Source: Bacillota bacterium | GTDB taxonomy: Bacteria > Bacillota > Clostridia > DSM-8532 | DNA: 64,000 nt | NCBI GenBank assembly: GCA_023443745.1 | Contig: JAEZTB010000058.1 | Coordinates: 356,625 to 420,624, forward strand | Direction of reading: 5' to 3' | Shown here: in pieces, positions 34,692 to 44,700 of the stretch | Numbering within the stretch: position 1 is the stretch's first letter | Layout: every line of letters begins with the position of its first letter | Translations under genes and position numbers: made by a program | The notes under the pieces: generated by a model | The model's database searches: none | What the model was told of the DNA's origin: nothing | Seen by the model: the letters and a program-made list of their open reading frames with translations, nothing else

Positions 34692-36332
34692 TCAGCTTTT
34701 CTTATACATTTTGCTATAATACTCATCCAACATACGCTTCATGCCAAAGGGCTCCTTTGTGGTATTGATGGAGGTCGCCATCATTTCAATCCATTTTGCC
34801 CGATTGTTATAATAGGTAGGCATCACATCATTTTTCATAACAGCCTTTAGAGCCTTAAAATCGTGTCTGTCACACTTCTCCTCATTCTCTGTCTGGTAAG
34901 CATCCCCGAACTGCCAGCCGTTAATACCATGCTGACAGGCTTCCGGCCACCAACCGTCAAGGATTGATACATTGAGAACGCCATTCATGGCCGCCTTCAT
35001 GCCCGAGGTTCCAGAGGCTTCCTTGGGCCGTCTGGGATTATTAAGCCAAATGTCGGAGCCGCGGGTCAAAGCCCGACCAATGGTCATATCATAATCTTCC
35101 AGAAAGACAACACTATTGGGATACAGCTTTGTCATTTCCACAATATCGGCGACAATCGCTTTTCCGTTGTCATCCAGAGGATGGGCTTTTCCGGAAAAGA
35201 CGATCTGGAGCTTGCCTTTCTTGAGCAGGGGCTCAATAAATTTCCTGTCGCTGAAAATCAGGTTGGAACGCTTATAGGGTGCGGCACGCCTTGAAAATCC
35301 AATGAGCAGCACATCAGGGCTTAGGGATACACCAGTTCTAGCCTGAACGAAACTAATAAGCTCCTTTTTATTTTCCATGTGCCGCTGCCAAAGGGCATCG
35401 GAGGTCGCCTGGCTGCCATTGTATTTTTCAGCAAGGTTTATCATGGCCTTATCAACCCATGTAGGGATATGAATGGCATTGGTGATGCCGATTATCTCAC
35501 TTCTGTCCTTGATTTTCCTCCACATCTTGTTGGCGGTATCCTTATGAAGATCAGCCACAGCATTGGAGATTCTGGAAAGCCTCAAGGCACCGACTGTCAT
35601 ATTGAAGGGATTGCCTCCAAGTGCCTTCAGTTGTTTCTTGTTCATGCCAAGATTTGCACCCATGTATATGAAGCGCTCAATCGGATGGGATTCATTGCCC
35701 TGCACAATGGGTGTGTGGGTGGTAAACACTACTTCTTCGCGCGTTGCCTTCCATGCATTTTCAAAGGTCATGCCTAAATCCATCTTTTCACGTATGAGCT
35801 CAAAGCCTGCAAACAGTGCGTGGCCTTCATTAAAATGGTAAACATTCGGAGCAAAACCCAAAGCCCTTAAAGCTCTTACACCACCGATACCCAAAACCAT
35901 TTCCTGAGCCACGCGCTCTTCGCCAAACCAACCATAGAGCTGACCTGTGATCCAGCGTGCGTCACCGTCATTACCCTCTATATCGGTATCAAGGAGGTAT
36001 AAATTGTTCACGCCATGGTCGTTATACTTCCATACCTTGATCTTAACATCTCTTCCATTAATCCTGACACTTACTGTGACACCGGTATCTTCTAAAAAAT
36101 CGTATTGCCGGTTCTTGTAAGCATCATAGGGCTTCCCCGTCTCTTTTTCAATGAACTGATCACCATAGCCCTGCTTCCACTTAATGCCGATGCCTACCAT
36201 GGGATATTTACCGTCGCAGGCGCCCTTCATATAATCACCTGCGAGAATTCCAAGGCCTCCCGCATAAAGCTTTACATGACTTTCAATGGCATACTCCATA
36301 CAGAAATAAGCAACACTGGGTAACTTCTTCAT
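34692..36332 (-). CDS. glgP: Alpha-glucan (glycogen/maltodextrin) phosphorylase, short form
   Basis: The 546-residue GT35 enzyme of the short TIGR02094-type class starts AYFCMEYAIESHVKLYAGGLGILAGD. It has FTTHTPIVQGNE and the PLP-lysine motif EASGTSGMKAAMNGVLN. It cleaves alpha-1,4-glucans with phosphate to glucose-1-phosphate. It lies 45 nt downstream of the GH65 phosphorylase gene in the same direction. Together they give a phosphorolytic, ATP-sparing route for maltodextrin or related glucosides. Confidence 0.93.
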   Translation of the reverse strand: MKKLPSVAYFCMEYAIESHVKLYAGGLGILAGDYMKGACDGKYPMVGIGIKWKQGYGDQFIEKETGKPYDAYKNRQYDFLEDTGVTVSVRINGRDVKIKVWKYNDHGVNNLYLLDTDIEGNDGDARWITGQLYGWFGEERVAQEMVLGIGGVRALRALGFAPNVYHFNEGHALFAGFELIREKMDLGMTFENAWKATREEVVFTTHTPIVQGNESHPIERFIYMGANLGMNKKQLKALGGNPFNMTVGALRLSRISNAVADLHKDTANKMWRKIKDRSEIIGITNAIHIPTWVDKAMINLAEKYNGSQATSDALWQRHMENKKELISFVQARTGVSLSPDVLLIGFSRRAAPYKRSNLIFSDRKFIEPLLKKGKLQIVFSGKAHPLDDNGKAIVADIVEMTKLYPNSVVFLEDYDMTIGRALTRGSDIWLNNPRRPKEASGTSGMKAAMNGVLNVSILDGWWPEACQHGINGWQFGDAYQTENEEKCDRHDFKALKAVMKNDVMPTYYNNRAKWIEMMATSINTTKEPFGMKRMLDEYYSKMYKKS

Positions 36333-36377
36333 TGTATGATTCTCCTTTCATTTGGGGGCTCTGTAACATTTAATGAA

Positions 36378-38672
36378 TTACTTTTTTGCTGTGAACGGTA
36401 CACCGGGCATCAAGGATATACGGTTGCCATAGATTGAAAGCTCAATGGGCTCTCCTTCTTCCAGGAGGAGCGTGCATCCTCCCTCTTCAACAGTCACTTT
36501 CAAGAGCCTGCCATGGTATACAAGCCGGAAAGAATAATCTTTCCATGACGCAGGCTTGAAGGGAGCCAATGACAAATTCCCCTCTCTGATTCGCATGCCG
36601 CCGAACCCGTTAACGATACTCATCCAGGTTCCGGCCATCGAAGTGATATGGAGACCGTCATCCGTATCCTTGTTGTAGTTGTCAAGATCAAGCCTCGCCG
36701 TCCTTAAATAAAGCTCGTAGGCTTTTTCTTCACGACCGATTTCTGAAGCAATAATAGAGTAAACGCAAGGTGAAAGTGAGGATTCATGGACGGTTCTAGG
36801 TTCATAAAAATCAAAATTACGTATTTTTTCTTCAAGGGTATAATAATCATTTAAGAACCAAAGCCCCTGAAGAACATCGGCCTGCTTAATAAAGCAGGAT
36901 CTTAAGATTCTATCCCATGACCAGTTTTTATTGATAGGAAGCACCGATGGATCAAGCTCTGAAACAAGGACCTGCTCCTTATCAAGATATCCGTCCTGCT
37001 GAAGAAAAATACCCAGCTCCTTATCCTCGGGAAGGTACATTTTTCGGCTCACACATTCAAAAGCTTTTATTTCGTCTGTAGAAAGATCCAATCGTTCAAT
37101 TGCAGCTTTGTAATGGACAGGATATTTGTCCTCCATCATTAAAAGAACATCTACGGTATACTGAAGGCTCCACTTGACCATGCGGTTGGTATACCAGTTA
37201 TTGCTGACATTATTCTCGTACTCGTTCGGCCCTGTTACTCCCAGAATCATGGTCATGTTCTTCTGGGGATTATAGCTGACCCTGGACAGCCAATAGCGGG
37301 AGGTTTCAGCCAGTACATCAATGCCCTTTTCAACAAGATAGGAGACATCCCCGGTATAGTCTGTATAATTTTTAATGGCATAGGTGATGGCACAATTGCG
37401 ATGAATCTCCTCAAATGTGATCTCCCATTCGTTATGGCATTCCTCGCCATTCATGGTCACCATGGGATACAGGGCGCCGCGCGTTCCAAGCTTCTGTGAG
37501 TTTTCTTTGGCCTTTTCAAGGTGGTTGTGCCGGTAAACCAAAAGGTTTTTTGCGATCTCAGGCCGGCGAGTTCCCAGATAGAAGGCGAGACAATACGCCT
37601 CAGTATCCCAATAGGTACTGCCGCCGTACTTTTCACCTGTAAAGCCTTTGGGCCCAATGTTCAGCCGCGGGTCATCCCCGGAATAGGTACAGTTCAGGTG
37701 ATAAATATTGAAGCGGATGCCTTGCTGGGCGGGAACATCACCAGAAACTGTAATGTCCCCCATACGCCAGATATCACTCCATTTTGCTCTATGGGCGTCC
37801 AAGAGTGAAGCATAACCCTGATCCATTGCCTCCTGAGCCTTTTTTAAAGCAATATCCTGGATTCCCTCAGCCTTATAGTAACGGTCACTGACCACCGATA
37901 TGAATTTTTCGAGGGTAACGGAAGCACCCTTCGCAATACGTGTATTAATCTTAGTGCCAACATATTCCCCATTTCTTTCAGTAACAGGGTATGTTGCGTC
38001 TGCCTTAGCTCCTGCAAGCTTCCAGGTAAAAGCAGAGGAAACAATAAACTCTGTCTTGCGTGTCTTCATGGTGACATAAGAGGTTGCATGGGTTGCCTGA
38101 CTTGATACATAGTCCCAAAACTTCTCATTATAATTAGCATCCTCATTCTTTACATCCCCATTAAGGAACGGAATGAAGGTAATATCCGCGTCTTGGTTGA
38201 GACTTGAAACAGAATACCGGATGGCAGCGATATCGGGATCGGCATAGCTGACAAAGCGTTGAGTTTTAATTTCAAACTCCGAGCCATTTGTTCCAATAAA
38301 GGTAAAGCTTCGCCGAAGAACGCTCTCCTTCATGTCAAGCTCTCTTTTGTAACCTATAAATCGTGAAGACGCCAGATCAACCATTTCGCCATTTATAAAA
38401 ATGCGGATGCCAATAAAATCTATCGCATTCAAAACCTTGGCAAAATATTCGGGATAACCGTTCTTCCACCAGCCTACACGTGTTTTGTCAGGATAATAAA
38501 CACCGGCAACATAGGTTCCCTTTAAGGAATCTCCTGTGTAGTCCTCTTCATGGTTACCCCTAAGACCCATTCTTCCGTTGCCGGAAGACATCAAACTCTC
38601 AAATAAACGATTCTCTTCAATCGAGAATCCCTCTTGAATGATTTTCCACTCATCATTTATCAGGATACTCAT
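36378..38672 (-). CDS. GH65 disaccharide phosphorylase (maltose/kojibiose/trehalose-type)
   Basis: The 764-residue intracellular GH65 enzyme has an N-terminal beta-sandwich (GNGRMGLRGNHEED), an (alpha/alpha)6 barrel and a C-terminal small beta domain. The conserved MNGEECHNEWEITFEEIHRN block contains the candidate catalytic Glu (E410/E411). GH65 enzymes invert the bond and release beta-glucose-1-phosphate. That is the substrate of the beta-phosphoglucomutase encoded at 40001 under matching operators. This supports a maltose, kojibiose, nigerose or trehalose phosphorylase, but the disaccharide cannot be chosen from sequence. Confidence 0.92.
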   Translation of the reverse strand: MSILINDEWKIIQEGFSIEENRLFESLMSSGNGRMGLRGNHEEDYTGDSLKGTYVAGVYYPDKTRVGWWKNGYPEYFAKVLNAIDFIGIRIFINGEMVDLASSRFIGYKRELDMKESVLRRSFTFIGTNGSEFEIKTQRFVSYADPDIAAIRYSVSSLNQDADITFIPFLNGDVKNEDANYNEKFWDYVSSQATHATSYVTMKTRKTEFIVSSAFTWKLAGAKADATYPVTERNGEYVGTKINTRIAKGASVTLEKFISVVSDRYYKAEGIQDIALKKAQEAMDQGYASLLDAHRAKWSDIWRMGDITVSGDVPAQQGIRFNIYHLNCTYSGDDPRLNIGPKGFTGEKYGGSTYWDTEAYCLAFYLGTRRPEIAKNLLVYRHNHLEKAKENSQKLGTRGALYPMVTMNGEECHNEWEITFEEIHRNCAITYAIKNYTDYTGDVSYLVEKGIDVLAETSRYWLSRVSYNPQKNMTMILGVTGPNEYENNVSNNWYTNRMVKWSLQYTVDVLLMMEDKYPVHYKAAIERLDLSTDEIKAFECVSRKMYLPEDKELGIFLQQDGYLDKEQVLVSELDPSVLPINKNWSWDRILRSCFIKQADVLQGLWFLNDYYTLEEKIRNFDFYEPRTVHESSLSPCVYSIIASEIGREEKAYELYLRTARLDLDNYNKDTDDGLHITSMAGTWMSIVNGFGGMRIREGNLSLAPFKPASWKDYSFRLVYHGRLLKVTVEEGGCTLLLEEGEPIELSIYGNRISLMPGVPFTAKK

Positions 38673-38699
38673 TCCTTAACCCTCCACATCAAGCGTAAA

Positions 38700-39713
38700 C
38701 TACAGGGCCGATTCTCTCACTACTAAATGAGTGGGGACAACATAGTGAGCAGGAATATTCTCTTTTCCTTCGATTTTGTCCAAAAGAACTTTCGCGGCAT
38801 AGAGACCCAGCTTATCAGCATTTACATCGACAGAGGTAAGCTTCGGGTTTTGGAACATCCCCAGTGGTGTATTGTTAAAACCGGTAACTGCAATGCCTTC
38901 AACACCTTTTTCCTGCATAGCCTTAATAGCACCTAAGGCTTGCATATCATCGCAAGTGACAACTGCTGTCGGTCTATTCTGCCCGGATTCCCATGCAGAT
39001 ATGATTTTCATCATGCATTCATAACCAAAATCGTCGGAAAAATCTCCATACTCAAACACGAAGGAATGGTCAAGAGTTGCACCATGAATAGACATGGCTC
39101 GTTTATAGCCTTCTAATCTATCTTTCGAGACATTATGGCCGGCTGGCCCGCCAATAAATGAAATGGCACCGTGGCCTTTTGAAATAAGATAGTCTGTCAC
39201 CTGATAGGTAGCTTGAAAATTATCGTTGTCTACCCAGAGTACACCCTTGGTTTCATCGGGACGACCGATGATTGAGAAAGGGAACTTTCTCTTCTTTAAA
39301 AAGTTGATACATTTATCATTGGTACGGGAAGTAAAGAGAATAATACCATCAACACTTCTGCTTGATACATAGCGCATGGCAATATTCAAATCCTCTTCTT
39401 CATACTTATTGAAGGCAAACATAACATTGTAACCATTGTCCTGAGCATAAGTGCTGATGCCTGTCAGAGCCTGAATGAAGAACGGATTGCGAACTAAAGA
39501 ATCAGCTTCTGTATTCAGAATAAGACCAATTGTTTTAGTTGAATTGTTGGCAAGACTCCTAGCGATGGCATTGGGATAGTAATTAAGCTCTTCCACCGCT
39601 TTTCTGACACGTTTTTTTGTTTCATCACTGATCCTCGGATTGTCAGATAGAACACGAGAAACCGTTGAGGCAGAGACACCCGCAAGTTTTGCTACATCGT
39701 TTATAGTAGCTCC
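38700..39713 (-). CDS. LacI-family transcriptional repressor
   Basis: The 337-residue regulator begins MGATINDVAKLAGVSASTVSRVLS, the LacI helix-turn-helix, followed by the hinge (YYPNAIARSLA) and a periplasmic-binding-protein-like effector domain. The Met at 39713 is chosen because the HTH begins there; a weaker start 12 codons upstream exists. It should control itself with GH65 and glgP, and the divergent pgmB, through the two 16-bp sites at 39771 and 39943. The inducer is probably a glucosyl disaccharide or its product. Confidence 0.92.
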   Translation of the reverse strand, partial: GATINDVAKLAGVSASTVSRVLSDNPRISDETKKRVRKAVEELNYYPNAIARSLANNSTKTIGLILNTEADSLVRNPFFIQALTGISTYAQDNGYNVMFAFNKYEEEDLNIAMRYVSSRSVDGIILFTSRTNDKCINFLKKRKFPFSIIGRPDETKGVLWVDNDNFQATYQVTDYLISKGHGAISFIGGPAGHNVSKDRLEGYKRAMSIHGATLDHSFVFEYGDFSDDFGYECMMKIISAWESGQNRPTAVVTCDDMQALGAIKAMQEKGVEGIAVTGFNNTPLGMFQNPKLTSVDVNADKLGLYAAKVLLDKIEGKENIPAHYVVPTHLVVRESAL

Positions 39714-39770
39714 CATAATGGTCGGCACCCACTTTCTCTTTTCTGGCATTTAATCTATGTAAAAGTAAAT

Positions 39771-39820
39771 GTTCAAGCGTTTGCACGACTTATTATATCG
39801 TCTTTGGGAGCTTCTGTCAA
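39771..39820 (-). promoter_or_regulatory. LacI-operon promoter and operator
   Basis: On the minus strand a consensus promoter TTGACA (39820-39815), 17-nt spacer and TATAAT (39797-39792) is followed 5 nt later by the operator GTGCAAACGCTTGAAC (39786-39771). The site overlaps the transcription start, so repressor binding should block initiation. Confidence 0.8.
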
Positions 39821-39902
39821 GGTACTCTCAAGAATCCGAAGGTTTTTTACCAAATAAAATCCATTTTCTTTGATAATTTTCTTTTATCCGCCTACAACTA
39901 AC

Positions 39903-39958
39903 TTGACTTTGCACACAACTTAGGATATAATATACAAAAATAGTGCAAACGATTGAAC
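39903..39958 (+). promoter_or_regulatory. pgmB promoter and operator
   Basis: TTGACT (39903-39908), a 17-nt spacer and TATAAT (39926-39931) are followed by operator GTGCAAACGATTGAAC (39943-39958). This operator differs from the one in front of the lacI-type gene at one base and has the mirrored position relative to its own promoter. It is near but not identical to a CcpA cre site. Confidence 0.8.
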
Positions 39959-40000
39959 TAGTGTTAATCCCTCATAATCTTGCTTCGGAGGTACTGTATC

Positions 40001-40654
40001 GTGTCTATTAAAGCAGCTCTTTTTGACTTGGACGGCGTTATTGTCGACACCGCCAAATACCATTTTCTTGCATGGCAGAGACTTGCCAACGAGTTGGGTT
40101 TTAGCTTTACCGAAAAGGATAATGAAAGGCTTAAAGGGGTCTCGCGTATGCGCTCTTTGGAAAACATGCTGGAAGTCGGTGGTCTTCTGGGGAGTTTTTC
40201 AGAGAGTGAAATGATTGAAATGACCATGAGAAAAAACGAATGGTATGTGGCTTATATTTCAAAAATCGATGAAAGCGAGATATTAAAAGGAACCGTGGCT
40301 TGCCTTCAAGGTTTTAAAGATTTGGGCATTAAAATCGCTCTGGGTTCGGCCAGTAAAAATGCTATGCTCATTTTGAACAATCTTAAGCTCGCTCCCTATT
40401 TTGATGCCATAATCGATGGGACCAAAACCTCAAAGGCCAAGCCCGATCCTGAAGTTTTTCTGCTGGGTGCCCAGGCGGTTGGTGTAGAGCCCGAGGCCTG
40501 CGTTGTTTTTGAGGATGCCCAGGCCGGCATTGAGGCTGCCAAAATCGCTGGCATGAAAGCCATAGCCGTTGGCAAGCCTGAGGATCTTCAAGGCTATGAT
40601 AAAATAGTCAGAGGTTTATATGAGGTAAACCCTAAAGATATCCTAGATTTATGA
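40001..40654 (+). CDS. pgmB: Beta-phosphoglucomutase
   Basis: The 217-residue HAD phosphomutase has the nucleophile D9 and acid/base D11 in FDLDGVIVDTAKYHFLAW. Cap-domain RMRSLENML, GSASKNA and KAKPDPEVFL follow. It converts beta-glucose-1-phosphate to glucose-6-phosphate. GTG at 40001 follows GGAGG with 9-nt spacing and is preferred to an upstream in-frame TTG. The gene is divergent from the lacI-GH65-glgP operon and is predicted to be co-regulated with it. Confidence 0.95.
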   Translation: MSIKAALFDLDGVIVDTAKYHFLAWQRLANELGFSFTEKDNERLKGVSRMRSLENMLEVGGLLGSFSESEMIEMTMRKNEWYVAYISKIDESEILKGTVACLQGFKDLGIKIALGSASKNAMLILNNLKLAPYFDAIIDGTKTSKAKPDPEVFLLGAQAVGVEPEACVVFEDAQAGIEAAKIAGMKAIAVGKPEDLQGYDKIVRGLYEVNPKDILDL

Positions 40655-40674
40655 TTTTTATGTTGTGCTAAATG

Positions 40675-40728
40675 GAACCCCACCCGTTTGCAATCTTTGG
40701 TTGCGTTAACGGGTGGGGTTCTTTTTGA
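40675..40728 (+). terminator. Strong intrinsic terminator of pgmB
   Basis: GAACCCCACCCGTT pairs with AACGGGTGGGGTTC over 14 bp, followed by TTTTT. A small inner stem (GCAATC...GGTTGC) fills the loop. Confidence 0.9.
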
Positions 40729-40753
40729 AAAGCTGAAAAGGAATAAGAAAGAA

Positions 40754-40777
40754 GGCGCATCTCATGTGAGATACGCC
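40754..40777 (-). terminator. Hairpin at the 3' end of the fructan operon
   Basis: GGCGTATCTCA / TGAGATGCGCC forms a nearly perfect stem with a minimal loop. On the minus strand it is followed by TTCTTTCTT. It lies 36 nt beyond the SLH-part stop codon. Confidence 0.6.
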
Positions 40778-40812
40778 CAAAAAATAACTTTCGAAAAGCA
40801 ATGCTTTTCTTG

Positions 40813-41754
40813 CTATTGCATTTGATAGAGTTTATAAAGTAATACTGCCGCTTCAGCACGTGTACTGTAGCTCTTAGGATTTATCTTGTTCCCTGAGCCT
40901 ACAATCAATCCGTTTCTAACAAAATCTGCAACATTTTTTACAGCATAGGGTGCTAATTCTCCCTTGTCAGTAAACTGATCCAAAGCGGAGGGGTCTCTTG
41001 ATGCTTTTAATTTGTTCGCCTTCTCCAAAGCACGTGCTGTCAATACAATCATATCCTGTCGGGATATCAATGCGTTGGGGGAGAACATATTGTTACCGGA
41101 GCCTTCGGTAATTCCAAGCTGTTTGGCAACTCCTATTGCATCATAGTAGTACATGCCCGGCTTGATATCATTAAAATTACTTTCAAATTCAGCTGTGAAG
41201 CCAAATGTTTTAATGAGTAAAACAAGATAATCCGCTCTGGTAATGCTGTGCAAAGGCGAGTATGCACCATTTCCGGTTCCACTGATAATACCCTTGGATG
41301 CCATAACTTCAATGGGTTTTTGAGCCCATGCTACGTTGTCCAGATCATTAAAGGTTTTTCGAACAAAAGCTACGGCGTAATGACTAAAATGGGTAGTTGT
41401 AAAAGTAACCACACCTTTTTCGGCATTATAACGGCCGTTTGGAACACTATTAACCTTGCCCGATGCATCAATATACCATACAACGATATGCTCCGGATCT
41501 TTTAGCTCCGCAACCGATGGATTGTAAGGGATGGAAACCGTGATAGGTGCATTGGGGTTATTCCAGTTTTTTTGCTGACCATTCACATAAAGAGCAATCT
41601 CAACTATAGGCTTGTCTCCGAGGTCCTTCCTTACTTGTTCAGGTAGTTTAGACTTATCTCCCTTACGGATGATGATCGTTACGTTTTCTTGATCTTTTAG
41701 ACCGGTGCCGGAAAGCATTTGGCCCGGTAATTCAATTTGTGCCGTATCTGTCAT
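40813..41754 (-). CDS. S-layer-homology C-terminal part of the fructanase (separated by a frameshift)
   Basis: This frame carries the end of an adhesive beta domain followed by three SLH domains (about residues 136-190, 195-245 and 262-312; FNDLDNVAWAQKPIEVMASKGIISG is the first). SLH domains bind pyruvylated secondary cell-wall polymers and fix the enzyme to the cell surface. There is no signal peptide or proper start. The sequence upstream in the -1 frame reads continuously (KTITIELPKSKTENYQISLP) back to the preceding ORF. It is therefore the tail of the GH32 protein, cut off by a missing base in the A5 run at 41853-41857 (minus strand). Confidence 0.88.
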   Translation of the reverse strand: MTDTAQIELPGQMLSGTGLKDQENVTIIIRKGDKSKLPEQVRKDLGDKPIVEIALYVNGQQKNWNNPNAPITVSIPYNPSVAELKDPEHIVVWYIDASGKVNSVPNGRYNAEKGVVTFTTTHFSHYAVAFVRKTFNDLDNVAWAQKPIEVMASKGIISGTGNGAYSPLHSITRADYLVLLIKTFGFTAEFESNFNDIKPGMYYYDAIGVAKQLGITEGSGNNMFSPNALISRQDMIVLTARALEKANKLKASRDPSALDQFTDKGELAPYAVKNVADFVRNGLIVGSGNKINPKSYSTRAEAAVLLYKLYQMQ

Positions 41755-44700
41755 AATAATAATATTTTGTTTTGACTTATTCTTAATTTCTGTTGCTGGT
41801 AGAGAGATCTGATAATTTTCTGTCTTTGATTTGGGAAGCTCAATTGTGATTGTTTTTCTCCGTCGCTTCCTGCTTCAGCTTGCCCAAACGCCTTCTTGAG
41901 AAGGGCTGGTTCTATTTGCAGCGCTATCCCTCCTGATCCGTCCATACTGACAGCAGATTTTATTCCACCCACAACAGCATAAATCTCTGGTTGGGTTGGT
42001 GACTCTGATTGATCCGGATCTTTCACAACTTTTTTGACCCACTTGGCATAAAAGGTTTTATCTCCGGTTTCACCTTTTTCAATTTTTGTTATTGAATTAC
42101 CATCAAAGCCGTCATTGGTATACCAGCCCATAAAGTTATATCCACTCTTTACCGGCATGGGTAATTGGATTTCATCCTCCGTGGAATAGATAGCCGGTGC
42201 ATTCTGAGGATTGCTTCCACCGTCAAGCACATAAGTTATGTTATATATCTGACTGATTTTTGCCCACTTGGCATAGAAGGTTTTGTCTCCGGCATCGCCC
42301 TTAACTATTTTGGTTACCGGTGTGCCGGTAAAGTCAGCATTGGTGTACCAGCCCATAAAGACATGGTTATTCTTTACAGGACTAGGCAATTCGGCACTTT
42401 CTCCTGGTGAATATTTAGTTTTGGCATTGGTATCAGTACTTCCGCCATCAAGCTCGTAAGATATATTGTATTCTTTAAAATCAACCCGAACATTGCTAAA
42501 TTTTATATCATTGTTATAAGTATTTAATCCAAACCTACCTTCTGTATAAATTGGATTTGATCCATTTTCTACATAATTGATGTATTCTGTACCGTTAACA
42601 GTAACAACGATGGAAGTCTCGCCCAGAGTAATCTCTACATGATACCAGCCATCAGGTGATGCGACCAGGTTGGTGACCTGGCTATAGGTGAAGTCACCCT
42701 TAAAGTCCATTAACCGTACATTATTCTTACCTGGTCTTACTTGCACGGCATAGCCTCCACTGGTTGCTTCCAGTGATTGCTGCATAAGCAATAATGTAGA
42801 ATATCCACCCCCAGGATTATAAATATCGGCACTGTATTTAATAACACCATCGCGCTTAAATACTCCATCAGCATACGCATATGCATTGGATGTCGAGACT
42901 ACCCGATAATTTCCGTCTTCTATGCTCCATGTACCGCTGACCGGTCTCCATCCTGTTAAATTGCTGTCAGTAAAGCTATCCCCCACCGTTATCGAACACG
43001 TTGCTGATAGATTTGTTCCCTTTGCAGCAACCTTTATTATTGCTGTTCCTTTTTTTATCGCTTTAACCAACACTGTTTTTTCATTGGCACCGCTTACTAT
43101 TTCTACTGCATTTCCCTCCACCAATGTCCAGATTACATCCTGTGGAGCTGACGATAGAGGCTGTACACCGGAGGAAATTGAAAATTCTTCACCGATGAAC
43201 ACATCTAGCTTTGAATCACTTACTTCAACTCCCATAGGTTCTGTCACAACTGAATCACCGTGCCAGATGCTTTTAAGAGGATATATCGTAATATCTGCCT
43301 CTGCATTACCTCCAAGAGTATATACAGCCATCCCAAGACTTGATGCTTTAGGGAAAATCTGTGCAGCTCCAGCTACTACCCCCTGTTTTCCAAACACTTC
43401 CACAGATGACCAGTCTACATAAACACGCATGGAAATATATCCATCCGCATCAAGTGAGGCTTTTTGTGAATATATCTGCGCAAAATTATTTGGTGATTTT
43501 CCGGATTTACGCCTGTCAAGTACCAGGGATTGAGTTTCAATATTATAGTAAACAAGCGTTTCTTCATTGTCGCCAACACGCAGTTTAAATCCAACCTGTG
43601 TTGTACCGGGCTCCGGCTTAAATCGAGCCACTATTTCATATTGATTTGCTTTTATGTTTTCCAAAACATTCGTATCCGGGCTAATCGTCAGATTATCCTG
43701 CTTGAATAGAGGCGTACCCCTCAGGCTGTCATACTCAGTGATGGGAGTTTGTTTAAGCACTATTTTACCGCCTTGTTCAATGAGCGACAATTCATGCTGT
43801 AAATTAAATGTTCCGTTAAACAAATCATTCCCATTAGCTTCGGGAACAGCATTACAATAATTCCAGTTATTCATCCAGTTAATCATGATCCTTCTTTTTT
43901 CTGTCGAATAACTGGGAATATAGTAGGTCATGGCGGCATAGGAGTCCTTGGAGAAGTTCATAATACCCTTATCCGCATCGTTCCAATAGGCCTCATCCGG
44001 AACAAAGGTCCACTTGCCGTCTATTTCTTTAAAATCTCCAATTTTATAAAATCTGCCCCCATAATTAACAACCCATTTTTGTATCCCAGTTCCTTCAACA
44101 GTCAGCGGAAACATGTCAGGGCACTCGGTATTAATTGCACTGCCGGCTTGGCTGCCGGCTTGCGCATAGGATGATTCGAATTTCCAATTTATCAGATTAT
44201 CCGAGGAAAAAATTCTTAGGGGACCGCCGGCTATAACCATAAACCATTTATTGTTGTACCTAAAGATTTTAGGGTCGCGGAAAGCACCATTAATAGAACT
44301 TCCACCCTCAGCATTACTGGGTATAATAGGATTCCCCTCATAAAGCTCCCAATGGATGCCATCTTCGCTATAGGCAAGGCTTTGACGTTGTCCATTTCCG
44401 TTTTGTGTAAAAATGGCCACTATACCGCCTGCTTCACTGGAAAACAAACCTGATGTGTTTCCCTCATCAACAACTGCACAGCCTGAATACATGGTTCCGT
44501 GATTATCGGGTGTTAATACAACGGATTCTTCAGTCCAATGAATGAGATCCTCACTTACGGCGTGCCCCCAATGCATAGGACCCCAAATCACATCTTCCGG
44601 ATAATACTGATAAAACAAATGCCATTTATTCTGGAAATACACCAATCCATTAGGATCGTTCAACCAGTGTTCCTGTGGAGAGTAGTGGTACTGATTCCTG

